The translations under genes and the position numbers were made by a program. From the NCBI RefSeq assembly GCF_011682145.1, contig NZ_WHJH01000025.1:24929-88928 (forward strand): DNA of 64,000 bases, given 5' to 3'. A model generated the notes under the pieces. The model did no database searches, was not told the origin of the DNA, and was given only the letters and a program-made list of their open reading frames with translations. Of this stretch, positions 30,935-39,386 are shown piece by piece (positions within the stretch are counted from its first letter, which is position 1; each line of letters starts with the position of its first letter). This stretch comes from Massilia mucilaginosa (GTDB taxonomy: Bacteria; Pseudomonadota; Gammaproteobacteria; Burkholderiales; Burkholderiaceae_D).

Positions 30935-32161
30935 ATGAAGTCAAGCACTTCCACCCTCTCAGTCCACAGCCCCCGTCCAGCGCCGCAAGTAACAGAGCAG
31001 GCCGCTGCGCCCCAGAGTATCGGTGGCATGTCGGGGAAGTGGCAAATGGGCATGATCGGCCCCCGCGGGAAAGTGGAAGCACAGACAATCGTGAGGGCAT
31101 ATCGCACCAGCCAGGCTGTCAAAGCTCACAGTCAAATGATCGACCAGGGTGCGAGATGGAAGGATCACAGGGGTACAAACGGCATAAACCGCACGACGCA
31201 ACAGATCTCGCATCTCAATTTGAGGAATCTGATCGTCAGAGTTGGGCAACTGACCGAGCCCGAGATCATGTTCAGGAAGCGTTTTGAGGCAGCGGATTTG
31301 CAGATCACACATGCCACGAATCATGGACTGAACGCCAACGGAAACGCTGTGCTTTTTTCGCGCCAAAAACTGGAGTCTATCAACGAGAAGATAGAAGAAC
31401 GAATCGCGTTGCTGGACGACGGTACAGAAGAGAAAAAGGAGGCCGAGGAATCGCTAATAAAGTTTGACGATACAAATACCGATGTTAACGATATTCTCCA
31501 GCTCGCGACGGATGACAATGTTTTCTTTTCCCTGGGCGCCGGACGCAACCAGAAGGATGACAGCCGGTTCGGCAGCAAATTGTACAGGTTTCCGTTCGAT
31601 CAACCCGCCGTCAAGCAGCACGGCTTGCTACACCCGTACGACGTGTTAACGGGTGAGTTCTCGCCTGTCGAACCCTGGCTCAAGGACGTTCCGGCATTCA
31701 AGGCACTGTCGAAACCGGAACGCGAGAAAATCCAGGTTAATCTGGATAACCATGGCAAGACACTTAACGCCGCGAACACGCTGATGCACGGCCCGCACCT
31801 CATGAAGGGTTTGGGTCTGTTGATTATCGAGCGCTGCCGGGTTCTGCCCGACGAGCTGTGCGACGACCTGCTGCAAAACGGGGACATCAATACGCTGACG
31901 AACGGCTTGTTACGGCCCCAGATTCTCGTACCCCACCAATTCTTCGGCGCGCCGACGGAAACTATCGAGTCCGTGCGCCCGACCGCGAACGATGTCTCGT
32001 CGGACTCGTCGGACTCGTCGGACGCATCCGACGTTGAAGCTGACGACTCGGACGGCTCGTGGGGCTCTTCATCGAATGTATCTTCGAGCTCATCGAATGC
32101 GTCGTCGAGCTCATCGAATGCGTCGTCACACTCATCCTTGTCCAGCCGCTACGGACAGTGA
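30935..32161 (+). CDS. putative T3SS effector 2, paralogue of effector 1
   Basis: A 408-residue paralogue of the protein at 27699, aligned throughout the central domain: ITHATNH (124-130), VLFSR (139-143), ATDDNVFFSL (191-200), SRFG (210-213), YRFPFDQPAVKQ, and a later HGPHLMKGLGLLIIERCRVL. It has an insertion rich in Lys/Glu/Asp near residues 150-180 that effector 1 lacks. Its N-terminus is Ser/Thr/Pro-rich. The C-terminus is a Ser/Asp and then Ser/Asn-rich tail encoded by short tandem DNA repeats. Promoter, leader and CAGGAG site match those of effector 1. Divergence of the ends with a conserved core suggests different targets. Its own chaperone gene is truncated, so export may depend on the chaperone at 29000. 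Confidence 0.7.
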   Translation: MKSSTSTLSVHSPRPAPQVTEQAAAPQSIGGMSGKWQMGMIGPRGKVEAQTIVRAYRTSQAVKAHSQMIDQGARWKDHRGTNGINRTTQQISHLNLRNLIVRVGQLTEPEIMFRKRFEAADLQITHATNHGLNANGNAVLFSRQKLESINEKIEERIALLDDGTEEKKEAEESLIKFDDTNTDVNDILQLATDDNVFFSLGAGRNQKDDSRFGSKLYRFPFDQPAVKQHGLLHPYDVLTGEFSPVEPWLKDVPAFKALSKPEREKIQVNLDNHGKTLNAANTLMHGPHLMKGLGLLIIERCRVLPDELCDDLLQNGDINTLTNGLLRPQILVPHQFFGAPTETIESVRPTANDVSSDSSDSSDASDVEADDSDGSWGSSSNVSSSSSNASSSSSNASSHSSLSSRYGQ

Positions 32162-32187
32162 GTCTAACCTGCTGACAGGACCAAACA

Positions 32188-32259
32188 ATGGAACCGGGAA
32201 AACTCTTCCCCAAACTGTCGCCGCCGGAGCGTGTCAATGATTTTGAAACACCTTATTGA
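32188..32259 (+). pseudogene. effector-2 chaperone gene cut by an IS element
   Basis: The first 11 or so codons (MEPGKLFPKLSPP) parallel the start of the chaperone at 29000 (MGPDKLLPALWPL), and the gap after the effector stop is similar. At 32232 the sequence passes into the TGTCA end of the IS21-like element and the frame stops after 23 codons. Confidence 0.78.
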
Positions 32260-32271
32260 ATTTGTGAGAGT

Positions 32272-32598
32272 CTAAATCTCGGGTTTCAGGCACTCGTTTC
32301 GCTCGATAAAGCCCAGTCCGGCCAGCTCCTCTATCTGGCTGCGCTTGACGCCCTTAGCGAAGTCATAGTTGAACTGCTCCAGCGTCTTGATCGCCGGGAA
32401 GCCGGCCAGGCGCGTCATCATGGTCTGCTTGCGTACCGTTCATCCCGCCATTTCTTCGCGCAGCAAGGCCTCCAGAAAGTCGCTGTATGCCATCTCGTCC
32501 TTGGCCGCCTTCTGAGCCGCCGCACCGTAGCTTTGCCCCACGAAGGACAGCTTGAGCGCCTCGCACAATTCGGTGATGCGTTCGTGTTGCAGGTTCAT
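32272..32598 (-). pseudogene. istB remnant
   Basis: Start MNLQHERITELCEALKLSFV, as in IS21 helper ATPases. It has an in-frame TGA at codon 53 (32440-32442) and ends after FIERNECLKPEI, just before the position of the Walker A motif. It lacks the entire AAA+ core, so it cannot act. Confidence 0.85.
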
Positions 32599-33703
32599 GC
32601 AGCTACTCCCTGCGTGACGTTCATCAGCAGCTGTTCATAGACCGCCAGCGGGTGCTGCGCTGGCGCAACTTCGGCGATGCGTTCGATCACGATCGCCGGA
32701 CGCGGTGCGGGTGGTTCCGGCGCCGCAGCCTGCGGCCGCGCAGCAGCGATGTCGCCTCGCCATGGCGCTGCCAGTGCCTGCAGGTGTGCCACTTCATTTG
32801 CCATCCGGTCGGCCGGCTTCTCCTGTGTCGTGCCGTGCACCCGCTCGTTGGCGACCTCGCGCAGCCAGCGGGTTACTTCGACGTTCGCAGTCACGACATC
32901 AAGCTGCAACCGCTTTGGCCCAGCCGGCTTGCCAGCGGCACGTAAAACGACCTGCGCAGGTAGCCGTTGAAGCGCTCAACCTTGCCCTTGGTCTGATCCC
33001 GGTACGGCTGGCACAGCTTGATTCGGAAGCCGCTGTGCTTGGCGAAATCGAGGAAGCCGGCGTGGTAGCGGTGCTGGCCGTCGCCGTACACGTCGCGCTC
33101 GATGACGACCGTCTTCATGTTGTCGTACAGTACCTTGCGCGGTACGCCACCGAATGCAGCGAAGGCGCGCTCGTGGCAGCCGATCAGCGTGGCCACCTTC
33201 ATGTCGCTGACAAACTCGACGTAGCTGGCGCGGCTGTAACCCATCGTGGCGCAGAACGCATGCAGCGGCGCGCTGCCTTTGCGGAACTCGACCCAATCAA
33301 CCTGCAATTGCTCGCCCATCTCGGTCTCGAAGCGCACTACCGGTTCAACCGGCAACGTCGGACGCAGCGAGCGCATGAACGCGCGTAACTGGCTCAAGCC
33401 GCCCTGGTAACCGCGCTCGACGACCTCACTGTGCAACACGCTCGCCGGTATCGAGTTCGGTTGCGCCGCCGTCTGCCGCTCCCGCGGATAGGCCTCATAT
33501 GGCGCCAACTTGGTCGGCCGCTTTACCTTGCGCTCGTATTTCGGCACAGCCTTCAGCGCTAGGTGCCGCCGCACCGTGTTCACCGCACAGCCTACCTCGG
33601 CGGCGATCCGCCGCAGACTCAACCCATGCTTGCTCAATACCTGAATCTCCACACACACCTCGTTGGGTTTCAAGGCTGCTCCGCAAAGCAGCCATCTTCT
33701 CAA
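32595..33703 (-). pseudogene. istA transposase gene with frameshift
   Basis: The IS21 transposase: N-terminal HTH (LSLRRIAAEVGCAVNTVRRH) and DDE domain (EQLQVDWVEFRKG; VLYDNMKTVV; KGKVERFNGYLRRSF). The first frame covers 33703 to 32891. The C-terminal part (LDVVTANVEVTRWLREVANE to the stop at 32595) is in another frame, so one frameshift lies near 32920. The stop overlaps the istB start as in intact elements. Confidence 0.88.
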
Positions 33704-33708
33704 ATCGG

Positions 33709-33758
33709 TGTATCAGTTTTCAATCGCTGCTGTGTATCAGTTTACAACCGCTGCTGAC
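33709..33758 (-). repeat. IS21 end repeats
   Basis: Two direct copies, GTGTATCAGTTTTCAATCGC at 33709 and GTGTATCAGTTTACAACCGC at 33733, each about 24 bases in all, at the transposase-proximal end. Such multiple end repeats are typical of IS21-family elements. Confidence 0.8.
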
Positions 33759-33899
33759 AGCCGTCAGTAGCGCGACCGCCAGTATAGCCCCCGAGCAGTC
33801 GTCGGCATCAACGCCAATCCAAGAGTCGCCGGCCATGTCCGGCATCGACCTCCGCATCGATCTGGGCGACGGTGTCGCGCTGACGATCGCGAGGCGTTG

Positions 33900-34472
33900 A
33901 TGTTCTTCCCCGAGGGCCAGGTGCGCGTCTTCCTGTACGGCCATCCGGTGAGCATGCGCCTGTCTTTCGACGGCCTGTACGCGTTGGCCAGGCACGTCAT
34001 GTTGCAGGACCCATTGTCGGGCAATTTGTTTGCGTTCATCAACCGGCGCGCCACGCAGATAAAGGTCCTGTATTTCGACCGGACCGAGCTGTGCGTCTGG
34101 GCCAAGCGCCTTGAGCAAGGCCGGCCGGTTGGCAACTGGGCCGATGTGGCCAGCCGCGAAACAGACTGGACTGGCCTTAAGCCGCTGCTCGACGGCATCG
34201 AGCCAAAACAGGTGCGTCGGCGCTATAAAAAACCTGTCGATAAAGCCCAAAATACTCCTGTTCATTCAGTAAAAACTTTATATTATTGCCATGCAAATCA
34301 ACCATCAATCTGCAGCCAAAGTAGTCCACCCGACGGTGGCATTGAGCGCTGTGGATATGACCAAACTGCTCGACGTGAAGGATCGCGAAATCGTCCACCT
34401 GCGCCGACAGGTGGCCTGGTTCCAGCGCCAGATCTTCGGTCAGAAGAGCGAGCGCCGCGTGCCCGAACCTGA
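33900..34472 (+). CDS. IS66 TnpB-like protein
   Basis: IS66 Orf2: MRLSFDGLYALARHVMLQDP, LFAFINRRATQIKVLYFDRT and CVWAKRLEQGRP are the characteristic segments, followed by LLDGIEP where such proteins normally end. Here the frame runs on for about 75 codons and overlaps tnpC by 182 bases, so the original stop has probably been lost. It is required with TnpA and TnpC for transposition; in this element it is a relic. Confidence 0.8.
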   Translation: MFFPEGQVRVFLYGHPVSMRLSFDGLYALARHVMLQDPLSGNLFAFINRRATQIKVLYFDRTELCVWAKRLEQGRPVGNWADVASRETDWTGLKPLLDGIEPKQVRRRYKKPVDKAQNTPVHSVKTLYYCHANQPSICSQSSPPDGGIERCGYDQTARREGSRNRPPAPTGGLVPAPDLRSEERAPRART

Positions 34473-35940
34473 AGGCATCCAGGGCACACTGGGCGAACTC
34501 TTCGAGATTGTCCCGGACGATCTGCCGCCAGCCAAGAAGAGCCAGATTGCCTCGCACGAGCGCGAATACAAGAATAAGAATAAGAATAAGAATAAGAATA
34601 AGAATCAGATCGACAGCGCCGACGAATCTGCGCTGTTCTTTGACGACACGAAAGTGCCGATAGAAGTCATCGCCCTCCCCAATGCCGACGTCGCCGGCCT
34701 CGACCCGGCCGACTACGAAATGATCGGCGAGAAAGTCAGTCACCGCTTAGCGCAGCGCCCCGGCAGCTATGTCATCCTGAAATACGTGCGCCCGCTCATC
34801 AAGCTGCGCGCCACTCAGGCGCTGTGCTGTCCGCCGGCGCCGGCGGGCGTGCTCGATGGCTGCCGAGCCGATGCCAGCTTCCTCGCCGGCATGATCATCG
34901 ACAAGTTCGCCTATCACCAGCCGTTGTATCGTCAGCACGTCACATTGCAGGACGCCGGCATCAACGTCAGCCGGGCCTGGGTGACGTTGATGCCGGCAGC
35001 GGTGTCGCTGATTGAACCGATCTTCGATGCGCAGCTGGACTCAATCCGGCTCTCGCGCATCATTGCGATGGACGAAACGCCGATCAAGGCCGGTCGCGCC
35101 GGCCCCGGCAAGATGAAGGCGGCGTATTTCTGGCCGGTGGTGGGGGAACAGGATGAAATCTGCTTCTTGTATTACCCCAGCCGGGCGGCAAAGCACATCG
35201 AGGATGCGCTCGGGCTGACACGGCCGAACGGTGCAGTATTGCAAAGCGACGGCTACAGCGCCTACGCGCACTATGCGAAGAAAACGGGAATCACCCAAGC
35301 GCAGTGCTGGGCGCATTCACGCCGAAAAATCTACGACGCCAGAGACATCGAACCCACCCACGCGGATCAGGCGCTCGACGCGATTGCCGCCCTGTACAAG
35401 GTCGAGCAGCAGATTCGCAACGACGGTGGGACAGGGCCGGGAAAGCGCACACGCGGGCAGGAACAGTCCAAGCCGATCCTCAATGGCCTTTTCGCCTGGA
35501 TTGACGAGCAGTTTGACAAGCGGGGCTTCCTGCCGAGCAGCCCTTTCCTCGGTGCGCTGGCCTAGGTCCGCGAGCGCCGCATCGGACTGTCCGTCTACCT
35601 CAACGACCCGGATGTGTCGATCGACACCAACCATCTGGAACGTGCCTTGCGGGTCATTCCGATGGGCAAAAGAAATTGGCTGTTCAGCTGGACTGAACTG
35701 GGCGCCAAGCATGTCGGCATCGTGCAGAGCCTGCTGGCCACCTGCCTGCTGGCCACCTGCCTGCTGCACGACATCAACCCGTACGACTATTTCGTCGATG
35801 TCCTGCGGCGCGTCGGTCAACACCCGGCGTCACTGGTGCACCAGCTCACGCCGCGCGTCTGGAAGCAGATGTTTGCCGCCAAGCCGCTGCGGTCTGATTT
35901 ACATGACCTTGCCGGACTGCGTGCGCACACCGGCGGCTGA
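34291..35940 (+). pseudogene. IS66 transposase gene (tnpC) with nonsense mutation
   Basis: IS66 transposase: zinc-finger/leucine-zipper N-terminus (LRRQVAWFQRQIFGQKSERR), DDE core (AMDETPIKAG; LQSDGYSAYAHYAKK; CWAHSRRKIYDARD) and C-terminus (VSIDTNHLERALRVIPMGKR). An in-frame TAG at 35563-35565 interrupts it after residue 424, at a position where relatives have Tyr, so it is a point mutation. It also has a (AATAAG)n microsatellite near 34571-34605 (KNKNKN) and a duplicated LLATC unit near the C-terminus. Confidence 0.88.
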
Positions 35941-35964
35941 TCGGTTACATCTATATCGATCACT

Positions 35965-36276
35965 ATGATCAACGGCATGAGGGATATTGGTACATCAAAC
36001 TTTTTCCCTTGCTCGATTGTTGGGATCGTGGAACGATCGGAATATGCCCGCAATGCTCCGCTAACGATCGGTACGCGAACAAAGTTCAATGTCTATTCTT
36101 ACAGGCTCGACGCAGCGGTACTGGACAAGATCGCACTTCAGGACAGGCTTCTCTTCAAGATGGGCGGCACGCTGAACGGCTACCTTTTTTGTCATACGAG
36201 TTTGATGCAGATCTTTCGCGGCGACGGCCGCAGTGGCGCCGATTTCAGACCTGTCATCGAGGATACAATAAGGTGA
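35965..36276 (+). CDS. hypothetical protein, possibly a gene fragment
   Basis: A 103-residue frame downstream of the IS66 relic, without a visible ribosome binding site, and lower in GC than its surroundings. The predicted protein is mixed alpha/beta (VYSYRLDAAVLDKIALQDRL; LNGYLFCHTSLMQIFRGD). It is not recognised. It could be the 3' end of a gene disrupted by the insertion elements. The rest of the stretch 35941-36401 shows nothing else. Confidence 0.3.
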   Translation: MINGMRDIGTSNFFPCSIVGIVERSEYARNAPLTIGTRTKFNVYSYRLDAAVLDKIALQDRLLFKMGGTLNGYLFCHTSLMQIFRGDGRSGADFRPVIEDTIR

Positions 36277-36401
36277 ATGCGGTCCTGTGATGCATTGACG
36301 CGGCAGCGATCTCCCACGGGTCTGTTGGCGTAGGACAACGGATATATGCACCGCAGCGCAATTCGGCGTTACACTGGATTCATTCATTGAGGAGAATCAA
36401 G

Positions 36402-37181
36402 ATGAAATGCATCGGTGTACTCCTGCTGGTCTGCGGCACCCTCGTCGGGCCGCAGCTAGCGCGCGCCGAAACGCGGCCGCTGCATCTTGCTAGTTTAGAA
36501 TGGCTGCCATACGTCGGCCGCAGTCTTCCCGATGGCGGCATGTCCGGCGCCGTCGCCAAGGCTGTCGCTGCGCGCTTCGGTCATGGCATCAAGATCGCCT
36601 ACTTTCCCTGGAACCGCGCCATGCAGGCCGGCGGCAGCGATCCCGATTTCGTCGGCTACTTCCCTGCCTACCACACGGCCGAGCGGGCACGCCAATGCCA
36701 TTTTTCCGCCTCGATGGGCAACAGCACGGTCGGCCTGGCAATGCTGACCGCGGCTCCCCTGCGCTGGCGTGTGCTTGACGATTTGACAGGCAACAAGCTG
36801 GGCGTGGTCTTGGGCTACTCGAACGGCGCCGCGTTCGACCAGATGATCAAGAGTGGCAAGCTGGCGGTCGATGCATCGGAGAGCGACACGATCAACTTGA
36901 AAAAGCTGCTGGCCGGCCGGGTTCGCGCGGTGGTGATTGACAAAGCCGTGCTGCGCTATCTTCTCGCGTCCGATCCCGCCTTGAGCAAGGAACGCGCCAA
37001 GCTGGTCTTCGACGAGCGCCCCCTTGCCGAACTGACTTTGCATGTCTGCTTCCAGCGCACGCCGCTGGGCCTGAAACTGAAGCAATCCTTCGACGCCGCA
37101 CTGCTGCAAACCGATATAGCGAAGATCGAGAATGCGTATTTTGACAAGCTCGACCGCACCTTGGGTGCGGTACGCCGCTAG
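36402..37181 (+). CDS. periplasmic substrate-binding protein (SBP_bac_3 type)
   Basis: A 259-residue exported protein: signal peptide about 1-22 (cut near ARA-ET), then a family-3 solute-binding fold (LASLEWLPYVGRSLPDGGMS; IAYFPWNRAMQAGG; LTGNKLGVVLGYSNGAAFDQ). The ATG at 36402 has GAGGAG 8 bases upstream; an upstream in-frame TTG is less likely. No ABC transporter gene is near; instead two histidine kinase genes and a beta-barrel gene follow in the same direction. It therefore probably works as a ligand sensor for the kinase at 37209 rather than for uptake. Its ligand, by family, would be a small polar molecule such as an amino acid. Confidence 0.85.
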   Translation: MKCIGVLLLVCGTLVGPQLARAETRPLHLASLEWLPYVGRSLPDGGMSGAVAKAVAARFGHGIKIAYFPWNRAMQAGGSDPDFVGYFPAYHTAERARQCHFSASMGNSTVGLAMLTAAPLRWRVLDDLTGNKLGVVLGYSNGAAFDQMIKSGKLAVDASESDTINLKKLLAGRVRAVVIDKAVLRYLLASDPALSKERAKLVFDERPLAELTLHVCFQRTPLGLKLKQSFDAALLQTDIAKIENAYFDKLDRTLGAVRR

Positions 37182-37208
37182 CCGCCATTCCCCTATCGAA
37201 AGCCTGCC

Positions 37209-39386
37209 TTGAAGCTGCGTTTTGCAATCGTACTGGCAGTGGCGGTCGGCCTGTTAATCCCCGCCTCGATCAATCTTTACAGCAATCGCAACCGCGAGGA
37301 AGCAATGATGCATCGCTGGGAATTCGAGCACCGCCACGTGACTGATATTCTGGCGCTGGGCATGCAGGAACCCCTGTGGAACGTCAATGCCGATTCCGGC
37401 CGCCCCTTGCTCGCTTCGCTCTTTCTCGATGAGCGCATCGTCTCGATCCGGGTGCGCGATTCAAGGACTGGCGATTTCTTGGCAAAAGAGGATCCGGCGC
37501 GTCGGCGCGGACGCAGTGCCCACGTGATACGGCCGGTGGCGCGCGACGGCGTCGTGATCGGCAACGTTGATCTGGAAATGGCTGGCGGCCTGATCGACGC
37601 CGAAATCGCGGACGAGCGGCGCCACTTTGCATTGACGGTAGGCGGCGCCCTCTTGCTGTCGATGGTCATGATCGTCGCCCTGCTCCAGCGCCGCCTGCTG
37701 GCCCCGATCAAGCGCCTGATGCACGAGTCGGCGCGGCTGGCCGCAGGTGATTTCTCGCGTCCCTTCGTGTGGCGAAGGGATGATGAACTCGGCGCCCTGG
37801 GGCGCAGCGTGGAGCATACGCGCCAGGCGCTGCACGCCTATTTTATCGAAGTCGAGGCAAAGAACATCGCCCTTCAGGCCGAGATCGAATACCACACGCA
37901 CGCCGAGCTCGAACTCCAGCGCCACCGCGAACACCTCGAGGAACTGGTACGCGATCGCACGGCGCAGCTGCAAATTGCCAAGGAACAGGCCGAGTTCGCC
38001 AACCGCGCGAAGAGCACGTTCCTGGCGAGCATGACGCACGAATTGCGCACGCCGCTCAATGCGATCCTCGGCTACGCCCAGATCTTGAAACGGAACAAGG
38101 CGCTCGACGAACGCCAAGCCGCTGGATTGGACACCATCGCGCAAAGCGGCGAGCACTTGCTCATGCTCATTACCGATCTGCTCGACCTCGCCAAGATCGA
38201 GTCCGGCAAATTCGAACTGATGCCCGCCACGGTCGATCTCGCCGCCTTCATCGCCGGTGTGAAGCGCATTATCCAGGTGCGCGCCGAGCAGAAGGGCCTG
38301 GTCTTCGAGGTGTCCGCTCCCGAGCACCTGCCGCTGGTCCTGCTCGACGAAAAGCGTGTGCTCCAGATCCTGCTTAACCTGCTGGGCAACGCGGTCAAGT
38401 TTACCGATCGGGGCCAGGTCGGCCTGCGCGTGACGAGCGATGGCCTGGCCGGCGCCAATGGATGCGTGGCCCTGTGCTTTGAAGTGAGCGACAGCGGCGT
38501 AGGCATGTCCGCCGACCAGCTCGAAAGCATATTCCAACCATTCGAACAGGTCGGCGATGCGCAGCGCCGGCTCGGCGGCACCGGCCTCGGGCTGGCGATC
38601 AGCCGCCAGTTGGCGCGCATGATGGGCAGCGAGATCGAGGTCGCCAGCGATGCGGGCATGGGCAGCCGTTTTTGGTTCACCCTGGCAGCGGAGCCGGCGG
38701 CCGCGACCATAGCGCCGCCGACCGCCGAGCGCGACGTGATCGGCTACCTGGGCCAGCGCAAGTCCATTCTGATCGTCGACGACATCGCGGCCAACCGGGA
38801 GATGCTGAGGGACTTGCTCACCAGCATGGGATTTGACATCGAACTCGCTTGCAATGGCCAGGTAGCGCTCGACAGCGTGCGCGAGCGAGCGCCCCACGCC
38901 GTCCTGATGGACATCGTCATGCCCGTGATGGACGGGCTCGAGGCGACCCGGCAGATTCGCCGGCTGCCGGGTGCGGCGGCGTTGCCGATCATTGCCATTT
39001 CGGCCAGTGTGACCGAGGAAGACCAGGACAACTGCCTGGTCGCCGGGGCCGATGCCTTCATGACCAAGCCGGTGCACCAGAATGGCTTGCTCGAGACCTT
39101 GGGGCGCTTGCTCGGGGTGGCGCTCTGTTATGAAGAGCAAGCGGCGGCGACGGATAGCGCCGCCAACGCAACCGAGCTGACGCCGCCCCCCCGCGCCCAG
39201 CTCGAGCAGCTGTCCCTTCTCGCACGCGAGGGCGACATGCGTGCCATCCGCGAATTGGCCGACGAGATCGAAAATGCCGATCCACGGCATGTGGCATTCG
39301 CGCGGATGCTGCGCCAGCTGGCCAAGGAGTACCAGTCGAAAGCGCTGGTCGAACTGGCGCTGCGCTACGTGGATCCCACCCCATGA
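37209..39386 (+). CDS. hybrid sensor histidine kinase
   Basis: A 725-residue membrane kinase. Order: TM1 (4-24), periplasmic sensor of about 115 residues, TM2 (142-160), HAMP (about 162-215), coiled coil, HisKA with MTHELRTPLNAILGYA (His277), HATPase with DSGVGMSADQLESIFQPFEQ and GGTGLGLAISRQLARMM, receiver domain (ILIVDDIAANREML; AVLMDIVMPVMDG; MTKPVH) and a C-terminal helical tail of about 80 residues. The start codon is TTG at 37209. The preceding binding-protein gene suggests that its periplasmic domain reads the occupancy of that protein. The stop overlaps the next gene by four bases. Confidence 0.93.
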   Translation: MKLRFAIVLAVAVGLLIPASINLYSNRNREEAMMHRWEFEHRHVTDILALGMQEPLWNVNADSGRPLLASLFLDERIVSIRVRDSRTGDFLAKEDPARRRGRSAHVIRPVARDGVVIGNVDLEMAGGLIDAEIADERRHFALTVGGALLLSMVMIVALLQRRLLAPIKRLMHESARLAAGDFSRPFVWRRDDELGALGRSVEHTRQALHAYFIEVEAKNIALQAEIEYHTHAELELQRHREHLEELVRDRTAQLQIAKEQAEFANRAKSTFLASMTHELRTPLNAILGYAQILKRNKALDERQAAGLDTIAQSGEHLLMLITDLLDLAKIESGKFELMPATVDLAAFIAGVKRIIQVRAEQKGLVFEVSAPEHLPLVLLDEKRVLQILLNLLGNAVKFTDRGQVGLRVTSDGLAGANGCVALCFEVSDSGVGMSADQLESIFQPFEQVGDAQRRLGGTGLGLAISRQLARMMGSEIEVASDAGMGSRFWFTLAAEPAAATIAPPTAERDVIGYLGQRKSILIVDDIAANREMLRDLLTSMGFDIELACNGQVALDSVRERAPHAVLMDIVMPVMDGLEATRQIRRLPGAAALPIIAISASVTEEDQDNCLVAGADAFMTKPVHQNGLLETLGRLLGVALCYEEQAAATDSAANATELTPPPRAQLEQLSLLAREGDMRAIRELADEIENADPRHVAFARMLRQLAKEYQSKALVELALRYVDPTP

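Larger units (their letters stand above)
32232..33759 (-). mobile_element. IS21-family element, internally deleted
   Basis: Bounded by TGTCA at 32232 and its complement at 33759. It carries istA and istB on the minus strand with the family's four-base overlap and has multiple end repeats at 33709-33758. At about 1.5 kb it is shorter than usual (about 2 kb or more) because most of istB, including its ATP-binding motif, is gone. No matching target-site duplication is seen (left flank GGAGCG, right flank GCCGTC), so the flanks have probably rearranged. Confidence 0.8.
33760..35940 (+). mobile_element. IS66-family element, left end lost, decayed
   Basis: It contains the end of a tnpA-like frame (up to 33899: SGIDLRIDLGDGVALTIARR), tnpB and tnpC in the standard order. 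The left part is missing where the IS21-like element abuts, so the IS21 element probably inserted into or next to it. The right inverted repeat was not identified; the end given is the tnpC stop. Confidence 0.78.

Noticed and set aside
32190..32218. GGAACC within the truncated chaperone gene as an hrp box
   Set aside because: No CCACNNA-like -10 at 15 or 16 bases; the GGAACC is part of the Glu-Pro codons at the gene start.
32227..33764. Target-site duplication around the IS21-like element
   Set aside because: Left flank GGAGCG and right flank GCCGTC do not match over 4, 5 or 8 bases.
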